A stretch of 64,000 bases of DNA from BOG-908 sp963850605. Its GTDB lineage: Bacteria; Pseudomonadota; Alphaproteobacteria; Acetobacterales; Acetobacteraceae. The stretch covers positions 1 through 64,000 of the forward strand of contig CAWKLX010000005.1 in assembly GCA_963850605.1 (NCBI GenBank). The letters run 5' to 3'. Under the pieces are notes generated by a model, which saw only the letters and a list, made by a program, of their open reading frames with translations, had not been told where the DNA came from and made no database searches. Made by a program: the position numbers and the translations under genes. This document shows, piece after piece, positions 18,059-27,160 of the stretch (position 1 is its first letter; each line of letters starts with the position of its first letter).

Positions 18059-18183
18059 TGATTGATGGCCGTCCAAGCCGAGCGGAGGTCCCCGCCGGCT
18101 ACCCGGACCCTTCGTTTGGCAGCTTGTGAGCGCCGATGTAGAAGGGCCGCCCATCACGCTACATCCAAGGCATCTAAAAAACT

Positions 18184-20994
18184 TTGAGCGACTCCACCGA
18201 AGACCCCCAGAACCCAGCCCCCGGCGCACCCGGCGATACCCAGCCGGTGATGCTGGAGGAGGAGATGCAGCGCTCCTACCTCGCCTATGCCATGTCGGTC
18301 ATTGTCAGCCGAGCGCTGCCTGATGCACGGGATGGCCTAAAACCTGTGCACCGGCGCATCCTGTTCGGCATGCACGAGGCGGGCTACACGCCCGACAAGC
18401 CCTATCGCAAATCCGCCCGAATCGTGGGCGACGTGATGGGCAAATACCACCCGCATGGCGATGCCAGCATCTACGATGCGGCCGTTCGCATGGCCCAGCC
18501 GTTCAGCATTCGCGTGCCGCTGATCGATGGCCAGGGCAATTTCGGCTCCGTGGACGGCGATAACCCGGCGGCCATGCGCTATACCGAGATGCGCCTGGCC
18601 AAGTCGGCCACATTTCTGCTCGCCGATATCGATCGGGACACCGTCGATTTCGTCCCCAATTACGACGAGAGCGAGCAGGAGCCGGTGGTCCTGCCGGCGT
18701 CCTACCCCAACCTGCTGATCAACGGCGCCGAAGGCATCGCCGTCGGCATGGCCACGCGGATACCGCCGCACAACCCTGGCGAGATCATCGACGCGGCCCT
18801 GGCCCTGATCGCCGATCCGGCAACCTCGCTGGACGATCTGATGAAGATCGTGCCGGCGCCTGATTTCCCGACCGGCGGATTGATCGTGGGCCGCGCCGGC
18901 ATACGCAGCGCCTTCGAGACCGGGCGTGGGTCGCTCACCCTACGCGCCCGCTGCGACTTCGAGGAGATCAGGCGCGACCGCACCGCCATCATCATTACCG
19001 AGCTGCCCTACCAGGTGAACAAGGCGACGCTGCAGGAGCGAATCGCCGAACTGGTGCGCGCCAAGCAGATCGAAGGCATTGGCGACATACGCGACGAAAG
19101 CGACCGCACCGGCATGCGCGTGGTCATCGAGTTAAGGCGGGATGCGACACCGGAAGTGGTGCTGAACCAGCTGTTCCGGTTTACCAACATGCAGATCAGC
19201 TTTGGCTGCAACATGCTGGCGCTCGATCGCGGTCGCCCGCGCACCATGGGTCTTAAAGACCTACTGATGTGCTTCGTGGATTTCCGCGAGGAGGTGATTC
19301 TTCGCCGCTCACGACACGATCTGACCAAAGCGCGCGAGCGGGCTCATCTGCTGGTTGGATTGTCGATTGCCGTCGCCAATATCGACGAGGTCATCCGCCT
19401 GATTCGCGCCAGTCCGGACGCGGCGGCCGCCCGGGCCGCGCTGATGGCGGTTGACTGGCCGGCGGGCAACGTCTCCGCCCTGCTGGCACTCATCGACGAC
19501 AGCGGCAACGTTATCGTCAATGACCTGGTGCGCCTGACCGATACACAGGCGCGGGGCATATTGGAGCTGCGGTTGCAGCGCTTGACGGGCCTGGAACAGG
19601 AGAAAATTCAAGGGGAGCTCGGGGAAGTCGCCGCTCGCATCAGCGAGTTGCTGGACATCATCGCCAGCCGCGTTCGCCGCATGGAAGTTATGCGCGACGA
19701 GCTTCTTGTCGTGCGCGCCGAAATCGCCGCGCCGCGCCTGACAGCCATCGTCGATCACGCCGCCGATCAGGACGACGAAAGCCTGATCGAGCCCGGCCAG
19801 ATGGTGGTCACCATCACCCGCGACGGATTTATCAAGCGCACGCCTCTGGAAACCTATCGCGCGCAAAATCGCGGCGGGCGCGGGCGCATCGCGTCCGGCA
19901 CGCGTGGGGACGACATCGTCGCCCGCAGCTTCAACGCGCACACCCACCAATGGGTCCTGTTTTTTTCGAGCGGGGGCAAAGCATTCCGCGAAAAAGTGTG
20001 GCGCTTGCCGGAAGCAGCCCCCACCGCAAAAGGCCGCGCGCTGATCAACCTGCTGCCCGAACTGGGCGCGGACAAGGTGACGACCGTGCTGCCTTTGCCG
20101 CAGGATGAGACCTTGTGGGAGAGCCTGCATCTGGTGTTCGCAACGTCCAGCGGGAACGTGCGACGCAACCGTCTGTCGGATTTCGGCCGCATCCGCACGA
20201 ACGGGCTAATTGCGATGAAGCTGGATGAAGGCGATCACCTTGTGGGCGTGGCGACGTGCCGTGACGGCGATGACGTGTTCCTGGCAACGCGCCTCGGCCG
20301 TTGCATACGTTTCCAGATTTCCGATGAAACGCTGCGCGTTTTCGCCGGCCGAGACAGTTCCGGCGTGCGCGGCATCCGTTTGACCGCGCATGACGAGGTG
20401 AACAGCCTGGCGGTGCTCCGCCATGTGGACGCAACCAATGCAGAGCGGGCCGCCTTCCTGCGCACCATCGCAGCCCGTCGCCGCAACGCGGGTTACGAGG
20501 AGGAGGCGGCCGAGGTCGCCGCCGAACCGGTGCCGGCCGATATCGAGAATGGCGAGGAGGAGGCGGGCGACCTGAACCTGTCGTTCGACCGCGTGCTGGA
20601 GCTGGAGGCCGCGGAGGAGATATTGCTGACGGTGACCGATGGCGGGTTCGGCAAACGATCATCCGCCTACGATTATCGGGTGACCGGCCGCGGCGGCCAG
20701 GGCATCACCAACATCATGCTGGCCCCGCGCAACGGGACGGCGGTGGTGGCGACCCTGCCGGTGCGGCGCGGTGACGACGTGATGCTGGTGACCGATGCCG
20801 GGCGGCTGATCCGCGTGCCGGCCGACCAGGTGCGCATCACCGCGCGCCAGACCATGGGCGTGACCCTGTTCCGGCTCAGCGACGGCGAGCGGGTGACGAG
20901 CATCTTCCCGGTTCTGGAAGATGCAACCCCGGCGCCAGACGACACGCGGCCGGACGCGGTCGATCCCGGCGTGCCGGAGCCGGACATTGGTTGA
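18184..20994 (+). CDS. gyrA: DNA gyrase subunit A
   Basis: This is a 936-residue topoisomerase subunit starting at TTG 18184. The N-terminal breakage-reunion domain has RALPDARDGLKPVHRRIL and the catalytic tyrosine in AMRYTEMRL (Tyr133). The quinolone-determining stretch HPHGDASIYD has Ala94 where E. coli has Ser83. The C-terminal beta-pinwheel contains the GyrA box as QNRGGRGRIASG. An acidic insertion lies near residues 770-800 (EEEAGDLN). A TTG start and the four-gene spacing suggest coupling with coaD, which begins inside its 3' end. Confidence 0.96.
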   Translation: MSDSTEDPQNPAPGAPGDTQPVMLEEEMQRSYLAYAMSVIVSRALPDARDGLKPVHRRILFGMHEAGYTPDKPYRKSARIVGDVMGKYHPHGDASIYDAAVRMAQPFSIRVPLIDGQGNFGSVDGDNPAAMRYTEMRLAKSATFLLADIDRDTVDFVPNYDESEQEPVVLPASYPNLLINGAEGIAVGMATRIPPHNPGEIIDAALALIADPATSLDDLMKIVPAPDFPTGGLIVGRAGIRSAFETGRGSLTLRARCDFEEIRRDRTAIIITELPYQVNKATLQERIAELVRAKQIEGIGDIRDESDRTGMRVVIELRRDATPEVVLNQLFRFTNMQISFGCNMLALDRGRPRTMGLKDLLMCFVDFREEVILRRSRHDLTKARERAHLLVGLSIAVANIDEVIRLIRASPDAAAARAALMAVDWPAGNVSALLALIDDSGNVIVNDLVRLTDTQARGILELRLQRLTGLEQEKIQGELGEVAARISELLDIIASRVRRMEVMRDELLVVRAEIAAPRLTAIVDHAADQDDESLIEPGQMVVTITRDGFIKRTPLETYRAQNRGGRGRIASGTRGDDIVARSFNAHTHQWVLFFSSGGKAFREKVWRLPEAAPTAKGRALINLLPELGADKVTTVLPLPQDETLWESLHLVFATSSGNVRRNRLSDFGRIRTNGLIAMKLDEGDHLVGVATCRDGDDVFLATRLGRCIRFQISDETLRVFAGRDSSGVRGIRLTAHDEVNSLAVLRHVDATNAERAAFLRTIAARRRNAGYEEEAAEVAAEPVPADIENGEEEAGDLNLSFDRVLELEAAEEILLTVTDGGFGKRSSAYDYRVTGRGGQGITNIMLAPRNGTAVVATLPVRRGDDVMLVTDAGRLIRVPADQVRITARQTMGVTLFRLSDGERVTSIFPVLEDATPAPDDTRPDAVDPGVPEPDIG

Positions 20995-21505
20995 ACGATG
21001 CGGTGTCTATCCTGGCACGTTCGACCCGGTCACCAACGGCCATCTGGACATCGTGGCGCGGGCCGCGCGGCTGGTTGACCGGCTGGTGGTGGGCGTGGCC
21101 GAGAATATCGGCAAGGGGCCGCTCTTCGGGCTGGAGGAGCGGGTGGAATTGGTGCGCGAGGAATGCGCCGCCATCGCGTATCGCGCCGGCACGCCGATCG
21201 AGGTGGTCAGTTTTTCCACGCTGCTGATCAGTTTTGCCCGCTCGGTAGGGGCCACCATGCTGATCCGCGGCCTGCGCGCAGTCTCGGATTTTGACTACGA
21301 GTTGCAGATGGCGGGCATGAACTACCGGCTGGACCCGGACGTGGAAACCGTGTTCCTGATGGCCAGCGAACACCACCAATTTATCTCCTCCCGTTTCGTG
21401 AAGGAGATTGCACGGCTGGGCGGTGACGTCTCCAGTTTCGTGCCGGCGTTAACTCTGGCGCGCACGCTGAAGCGTGTCAGAATTCAGGGAGAACACCATG
21501 TTTAG
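20987..21505 (+). CDS. coaD: Phosphopantetheine adenylyltransferase
   Basis: This is a 172-residue enzyme that makes dephospho-CoA from phosphopantetheine and ATP. The nucleotidyltransferase motif GVYPGTFDPVTNGHLDIV is at the N-terminus and the ISSRFVKEIARLGG signature is near residue 130. A TTG at 20987 overlapping the gyrA end by 8 bases is the best start; it has GGAG about 8 bases upstream, and no later start keeps the TxFDP motif. It also overlaps the start of the next cyclophilin gene by 8 bases. Confidence 0.95.
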   Translation: MVERCGVYPGTFDPVTNGHLDIVARAARLVDRLVVGVAENIGKGPLFGLEERVELVREECAAIAYRAGTPIEVVSFSTLLISFARSVGATMLIRGLRAVSDFDYELQMAGMNYRLDPDVETVFLMASEHHQFISSRFVKEIARLGGDVSSFVPALTLARTLKRVRIQGEHHV

Positions 21506-22073
21506 ACGGACGATGCTGGCGGTTTTTTTGGCCGGCGGCGCGGCAGCCCTCGCGCGCGCGCAAGATGTGTCACCGGCCGAGCCGCCCAAGCTCGACCCGA
21601 ACAACACGGTGTATCTGGACCTGACCACCGGTCGCGTGGTTATCCGCCTGCGCCCCGATCTCGCCCCCAAGCATGTCGAGCGCGTCAAGCAATTATGCCG
21701 TGACGGGTTTTATGACGGTACGCCGTGGCATCGCGTCATCGAAGGTTTCATGGCGCAAGGCGGCGACCCCACCGGCACCGGCGAGGGCGGCAGCAAATAC
21801 CCCAACCTGCCGGCCGAGTTCAGCAACACCGCCCACTTCCTGCGCGGCACGGTGGGCGCGGCGCGCAGCCAGGACCCGGACAGCGCCAACAGCCAGTTCT
21901 TCATCATGTTCGCGCCCGGCCCCAGCCTGGACGGCAACTACACTATTTGGGGCAACGTGGTCTCTGGCATGGAGAACGTGGACAAGATCAAGCGCGGCAG
22001 CCCGGATGATAACGGGAAGGTGGATCACCCCGACCACATCGTGCACATGCGCCTCATGGCCGACGTGAAGTAG
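21498..22073 (+). CDS. Periplasmic cyclophilin-type peptidyl-prolyl isomerase
   Basis: This is a 191-residue cyclophilin with a signal peptide (MFRRTMLAVFLAGGAAALARA). The catalytic core has WHRVIEGFMAQGGDPTGTG and NSQFFIMFAP. The C-terminal IVHMRLMADVK is typical. ATG 21498 has a GGGAG ribosome-binding site. The next gene is a second cyclophilin without a signal peptide, about 60 percent alike by eye, so this is a tandem duplication with separate compartments. The order gyrA-coaD-ppi-ppi indicates one operon. Confidence 0.94.
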   Translation: MFRRTMLAVFLAGGAAALARAQDVSPAEPPKLDPNNTVYLDLTTGRVVIRLRPDLAPKHVERVKQLCRDGFYDGTPWHRVIEGFMAQGGDPTGTGEGGSKYPNLPAEFSNTAHFLRGTVGAARSQDPDSANSQFFIMFAPGPSLDGNYTIWGNVVSGMENVDKIKRGSPDDNGKVDHPDHIVHMRLMADVK

Positions 22074-22109
22074 CCGCTGTCCGGCCAGACCAACAATACA
22101 GGAACACGC

Positions 22110-22589
22110 ATGTCCGACGATGCTGAAAATACGCTTTATCTCGATCTGAAGTCGGGCCGCGTCACGATAAAACTTCGTCCTGACCTGGCGCCCAAGCATG
22201 TGGAGCGCGTCAAGATGCTGGCGCGTGAGGGGTTTTATGACGGCACGCCGTTCCATCGCGTGATCGAGGGGTTCATGGCGCAGGGCGGCGACCCGACCGG
22301 CACCGGCACCAGCGGCAGCAAGTATGGCAACCTGCCGGCCGAGTTCAGCCGCACCGAAAAGTTCGTGCGCGGCACGGTGGGCGCGGCCCGTACCGGCGAC
22401 CCGAACAGTGCCAACAGCCAGTTCTACGTGATGTTCGCGCCCGCGCCGCATCTGGACGGCCAGTACACGATCTGGGGTCAGGTGACCGACGGCATGGAGC
22501 ACATCGATCAGATCAAGCGCGGCAGCGGCGGGGGCGGTACGGTGCGCGACCCGGACCGCATCATCAAGGCGGAACTAGGGGCCTCATAG
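22110..22589 (+). CDS. Cytoplasmic cyclophilin-type peptidyl-prolyl isomerase
   Basis: This 159-residue protein has the same core as the upstream gene (FHRVIEGFMAQGGDPTGTG, NSQFYVMFAP, GQYTIWGQV) but starts MSDDAENTLYLDL with no signal peptide, so it should stay in the cytoplasm. A GGAAC run precedes ATG 22110. Proline isomerisation during protein folding is the expected role. It is the last gene before tRNA-Lys. Confidence 0.94.
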   Translation: MSDDAENTLYLDLKSGRVTIKLRPDLAPKHVERVKMLAREGFYDGTPFHRVIEGFMAQGGDPTGTGTSGSKYGNLPAEFSRTEKFVRGTVGAARTGDPNSANSQFYVMFAPAPHLDGQYTIWGQVTDGMEHIDQIKRGSGGGGTVRDPDRIIKAELGAS

Positions 22590-22638
22590 CCAGAGGGTTG
22601 ACCTGTGGCGCGCCGTGCCCTTTTAGGGGCGGTCAGGG

Positions 22639-22714
22639 GAGCCTGTAGCTCAGTCGGTAGAGCACGAGACTTTTAATCTTGGGGTCGTGGGTTCGATTCC
22701 CACCGGGCTCACCA
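22639..22714 (+). tRNA. tRNA-Lys (TTT anticodon)
   Basis: This is a 76-base tRNA. The acceptor GAGCCTG pairs with CGGGCTC, the anticodon stem is CGAGA/TCTTG with loop CTTTTAA, giving anticodon TTT, and the 3' CCA is encoded. The T arm GTGGGTTCGATTCCCAC is perfect. Confidence 0.97.
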
Positions 22715-22869
22715 CGACCGCTTTGCCGTGCAGAGGCCGGCAGTATGGCCGCCAAAATTCAAAGTGCGCGGGCTTTGCTGTTGCCTCCTGTTTCGTGGGC
22801 GTGTCACGGTCCGGCCCAGACTGGCGGCGGACATTGTTCGGGTATGCCGCACATCAAAGGGTCGAGCAT

Positions 22870-24986
22870 ATGAGCGGCACCGTCACGGGGCATGTCCACC
22901 ACACGGTGGTGCTGGGCAGCCGTAAATTTGCCGACACGCTGACCGTGACCGGGACTGGCGATATCAGGATATTCACTGCCGGCGCGAACGGCGTGTATCT
23001 GGGCGCTTCCTCCGGTCAGGGGAGCCTCACGAACCAGGGCACGATCACCGCCGGGGCCGGCGCCTACGGAATGGCCCAGGGCGGCGCGGGCGGCAACGGC
23101 GTGGATTTCGCCGCCGCCGCCAGGTGACCAATTCGGGCACGATCACGGGTGGCGATGGAAGCAATAGCGGCACAGCGGGCACTGGCGGCGCTGGCGGTGC
23201 CGGCATTTTGTTGGCGGCTGGGGATACCGTTCACAACAGCGGCACGGTGACGGGCGGCGCAGGCGGTCTTGGCTCCACGTATGGACATACCGGGCCGGGC
23301 GGCGCGGGCGGTATTGGGGTTGACCTCGCGGCGGGCGGCACTCTGGTCAATTCCGGTCTGATCAAAGCCGGGGCGGTCGCCTATAGCGATGTCGCAGGCG
23401 CGAGCGGGGCAGGCGTTTACGCAAAAGACGGCACTGTCACGAATTCGGGCACCATCCTGGGCGGCGCGTCCGACCTCTACAGCGTCGGTGGCGCAGGTCT
23501 CACCCTCGATGGCGGTCATGCCAGCAACACCGGCGTGATCCAAGGTGGCCCGGCCGAATACGGGTATTACGCCGGAAGCCGAGGTGGCGTTGGTGTCAAC
23601 CTGCTCGCTGGCGCCACGTTGCGCAATAGCGGCAGCATCATGGGCGGAACTGGCCCAGGGAATGGGACGGGCGTCTATCTTGCTGGAAGCAGCACTTTCA
23701 TAAACTCAGGCTCGGTGAACGGCGGCATATCGCAATATTACGGCTTTCCTGGTGGAGGTGTGGTGATCGCCGGCGCGAGCCGTGTCAGCAACAGCGGTAC
23801 AATCTCTGGCGATTCCGCGTCGGGTGGCGCGATGGTTGAGAGTGGATCACTGTCCAACACCGGGACCGTCATCGGCGGGACGGGCTTTTCATATTATACT
23901 CAGGGTCGCTTCTATGGCGCTGCCGGCGGTACGGGTGTGGCGCTCGTCTCCAACGCTGCCACCGTTACAGATTCCGGCGTCATCCTGGGCGGCGCCGGGG
24001 GTGCTAACGATTACCCCGCGGCCGCGACCGACGGAGGAATCGGCGTCAGCCTGTCCGGCGGCAAGTTCGTCGTCTCAAGCGACGGCACTATCATTGGCGG
24101 GGCAGGCGGCTACGAAGGCTATGCGTATCCCGGACCCCCTCAAGGTGGTGCAGGGGTCTCCATTACTAATGGAGGCCGCGTCGCCAATGCTGGCTCCATC
24201 ACCGGTGGGCAGGGTGGCGGAACCAACTACTATGTTGGCGGTGCTGGGGGTGCTGGTGTCTTCATCGATGGCGGAAAACTTACCACCTCCGGCACCATCA
24301 CCGGCGGTGCCGGTGGTGTCAGCACCATGGGCGATGGTGCAATGGGTGCGGCCGTACAATTCGGTACGCTTGGCGGCACGCTGGTGGTCGATCCCGGCGC
24401 GGTGTTCAACGGTGCGGTGTTGGCTACCGGTGCCGCGCAAAGCACGCTAGAACTGGCCGGCACGGCGCCGGGCACGCTGTCCGGCTTCGGCACGAACATC
24501 ACCGGCTTGACGACGATCAGCGAGGACGCGCACGCAAACTGGGTGCTTGGCGGCGGCATAAGCAGCGGCACGATCGAGCTGGGCGCCTCCGCGTCGCTGA
24601 CCCTGAGCGGGGCGGTCAACGTGTCGCGCATCGCCTTTTCCGCTGCTGGCGCGGACACTCTGGTGCTTGCCTCGCCAGGCGAGGTTACCACCAACCTGAC
24701 CGGTTTTGGCCAAAGCGACGCAGTCGATATTAACGGTGTGCGTGCGAATTCGCTCAGCTATTCCGGTGGCAAGCTAACGCTATACGAAAATCATGTGCGC
24801 GTGGATGCGCTAGCGATATCCGGTCCCGTCGGCGCAGGGTTCGGCCTTTCCTCTGACGGTCATGGCGGGACGGACATCACGGTAGCAACTCATGCCTTCG
24901 CGTCGCCAGCTATAGCCCTGTTACGCACCGTCCAGGCAGATACCGGCCCGATCATACACGGCCTCATCACACATATGCTTCTCTGA
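22870..24986 (+). pseudogene. Glycine-rich beta-solenoid repeat protein, frameshifted near 23120
   Basis: ATG 22870 opens MSGTVTGHVHHTVVLGSRKF. The frame runs to a TGA at 23125-23127, after a run of GCC codons. Repeats resume in the next frame at GTG 23124 (VTNSGTITGG) and run to 24986, so a single-base indel separates the halves. About 14 copies of x-N-S-G-x-I-x-G-G spaced 20-50 residues apart indicate a right-handed beta-helix, as in adhesin passengers. No autotransporter barrel, signal peptide or RTX repeats are seen; the C-terminus is ALLRTVQADTGPIIHGLIT. Combined length would be about 705 residues. Adhesion or surface structure is inferred. Confidence 0.6.
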
Positions 24987-25124
24987 GTTCGACCGGAGCT
25001 TGACCCGCCTTCTCCCATAGCTCTTTAAATGTGGCGGCGGCCCGAGATGCCGGGCTGTTAGTCCGGGCTGGCATTACCGGCAAAGATGGCTTTGCGCTGT
25101 GCAGGCTCGGAAAGGAGTTCGGCC

Positions 25125-25202
25125 ATGGTCATGATGGCAGTGATAGCGGGGGTCATTGTGATGATGCTGGTCGCTGTCTTCTACGATTTCTTCTCGGATT
25201 AG
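25125..25202 (+). CDS. 25-residue single-span membrane peptide
   Basis: ATG 25125 to TAG 25202 encodes a very hydrophobic peptide (MVMMAVIAGVIVMMLVAVFY, then DFFSD). A strong AAGGAG ribosome-binding site lies 8 bases upstream. The layout (one helix, acidic C-terminus) resembles small regulatory membrane proteins. It starts about 140 bases after the solenoid gene and ends 11 bases before the esterase gene, so it is probably cotranscribed with the latter. Upstream, 25045-25078 has G+C-rich complementary segments (GCCCGAGATGCCGGGC) that could fold. I do not recognise it as a named family. Confidence 0.5.
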   Translation: MVMMAVIAGVIVMMLVAVFYDFFSD

Positions 25203-25212
25203 GGCGCTGGCG

Positions 25213-26055
25213 ATGCGGTTTTGGCCTAGCGCAATCCTTATCTGCTTGGCAGTTGCTTGGGCGCCGCGGCCGTCCCAAGCGGCTCCCAGAGGTATGATGA
25301 CGCAGACAACCAGCATATCTTATGGGCCTTCGCCGGCCCAGCAGTTGGATTTCTATCCCGCCCCAGGCACGAGGCCGCATCGGCTGGTCCTGTTTCTGCA
25401 CGGCGGCAGTTGGACGGGCGGTAACCAGCACCCTGGCGGTCGGCGGCTGGCGGCGACGCTGAACCAGGCCGGCTACAGCCTGGCCAGCGTGGGCTATCGT
25501 CTGGTGCCGGAGACGGATGTGGGGGGGGCCGTAACCGATGCGGCGCAAGCTGCGGCTTATCTATTGGGCCATGCCGACCAGTTCGGGCTGGACCCAAACC
25601 GTTTCGCCGTCATGGGCCATTCCTCGGGCGCACACATGGCGGCGCTGCTGGGCACTGACCAGAGCTACCTACGACGCGCCGGCGTGGACCCGGCCAAGCT
25701 CTACACCGTTATCGCTTTGGACGGTGTGTTCGACGTGGCTGTCAATGTTACGCACTTTCCGTCGGAAACACGGCGCGAGGTGTTCGGAAGCGACCCGGCG
25801 CTATGGCATCGCTACTCCCCTGTTGATCATGTGAAAGAGATGGGGGCACATCCCGAGTTCTGCCTGCTGAACGAAGACACCAATCCGCGCTTCGTCGAGC
25901 AGGAGCACTTGTTCGAGACGGTGCTCCGCAGCCATGGCGAGAAGGTCAGGACCGAAGTAGCGCCGGGACTGAAGCATGCGCAGCTTATGAGCTTGTTCGA
26001 GACGGATCAGCCAATGGCCATGTTCACACTCGCCTGCCTGAATCAGACCGGGTAG
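25213..26055 (+). CDS. Secreted alpha/beta-hydrolase (esterase, BD-FAE-like)
   Basis: This is a 280-residue protein with a signal peptide (MRFWPSAILICLAVAW... SQAA). The oxyanion loop HGGSW is at residues 63-67, and the nucleophile elbow GHSSGA places Ser at about 137. A likely acid lies in the LNEDTNP region and the histidine is in GLKHAQL. This is the pattern of the ferulic-acid-esterase/acetyl-hydrolase type. It would hydrolyse small esters in the periplasm. It follows the 25-residue membrane peptide closely and converges with the glycosyltransferase cluster. Confidence 0.85.
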   Translation: MRFWPSAILICLAVAWAPRPSQAAPRGMMTQTTSISYGPSPAQQLDFYPAPGTRPHRLVLFLHGGSWTGGNQHPGGRRLAATLNQAGYSLASVGYRLVPETDVGGAVTDAAQAAAYLLGHADQFGLDPNRFAVMGHSSGAHMAALLGTDQSYLRRAGVDPAKLYTVIALDGVFDVAVNVTHFPSETRREVFGSDPALWHRYSPVDHVKEMGAHPEFCLLNEDTNPRFVEQEHLFETVLRSHGEKVRTEVAPGLKHAQLMSLFETDQPMAMFTLACLNQTG

Positions 26056-26082
26056 CGCCGGGTTTCGTGGTCAGCCGGTGCT

Positions 26083-27160
26083 TCAGGCGATGACCCGTAT
26101 CGGCTGAAGGCTGGCAATGACCGTTTCCAGGGTGGTGGCCCGGTGCGCGGCGGTGTGGCCAGCCAGAACGCGGCGCAGTACGGCCTCACCCATGGATCGG
26201 CGGCGGCTCTCCGGCCAACGCAAGTAGCCGAGCACGTTTTCGCTTTTGTGCGCGATCGCGATTTCCGTGCCGCTCGTGAAAAGTTCGTCCAGTCCAGGCC
26301 ACTCGTCCGATATGATGGGAGTGGCGCAGGCGCCGGCTTCGAACAGGCGGACGCTGGGACTGTAACCAGCCTGCGCCATGTCGGCGCGAAGTCACGTTCA
26401 GCGTCCAGGCCTGGGCGTTGTAGAATGCCGCGTGGTCGGGAGGCGGCAGATGTTCGATGCGCTCCACATTGTGGGGCCAGTCGATGCTGTCCGGATATTG
26501 CGGGCCGGCTACCACGAAACGCAGGTCCGGCGAGGCCCGTGCAGGCTCGAGCAACAGACGCTCCAGCGCCGGCTGTCGGTCCGGGCTATAGGTGCCAAGG
26601 TAGCCGAGCGTCCAACGCGGCGCGGGCCGTGGCATGTCGGGGCGGTAGAGCGCGGGATCGACGGCACAGAACAGGGCCACCGCCCGGCGCGCGCGGTAGC
26701 GCTGCTCCAGCAGCCGCAATGTCGGGCCGCCGGTGAATGAAAGATAAATATCGTAAAGCGGTATGGTGGACCGCGAGATGTAGGTGGCCTCGCCGCGCGC
26801 CAGCATGGCCAGAGTTACCGGCGTGTCGATATCGTAGAAGGCCAGCAGCCTGGCCCAAGGGCGTACCAGCCGGGCGACCGCGACGCCATCGACGACGTAG
26901 GATCCGATGATGACCAGGTCGGCGCATTCGATCGCTCGCCGGTGGCGGTGCAGATCGGCTGTCTGATCGTAAAGCACGAGATCGCAGAAATCCGGGTCAG
27001 GCAAATCGCGGTGCTGCGCATACCAGGGCCGGTCACATTCCAAAAACAGCGTTGTATGCCCATGGTCGGCGAGCGCCCCTAGCAGGGCGCGGTAGGTGGT
27101 CGCATGGCCATTGCCCCAGGAGGAGCTGAGCGACAGGCCGATGACGACGATGCGGCTCAT
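26083..27160 (-). pseudogene. CgeB-like glycosyltransferase, frameshifted near 26385
   Basis: ATG 27160 (MSRIVVIGLSLSSSWGNGHA) overlaps the previous gene's stop by 4 bases (ATGA). The first frame is good until LNVTSRR at about 26385. The expected continuation, ADMAQAGYSPSVRLFEAGAC, is one base out of frame, ending at 26083. An extra T in ACTTCGCG explains it. Together they encode about 355 residues with the C-terminal Glyco_trans_1_2 (PF13524) pattern seen also in the two neighbours. Function: transfer of a sugar during glycan assembly, donor unknown. Either an assembly indel or a true lesion. Confidence 0.75.

Noticed and set aside
22870..24986. CRISPR-like or DNA-level tandem repeats in the solenoid gene
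   Set aside because: The repeats are protein-level (NSGxIxGG) with variable DNA and spacing; no spacer pattern is present.
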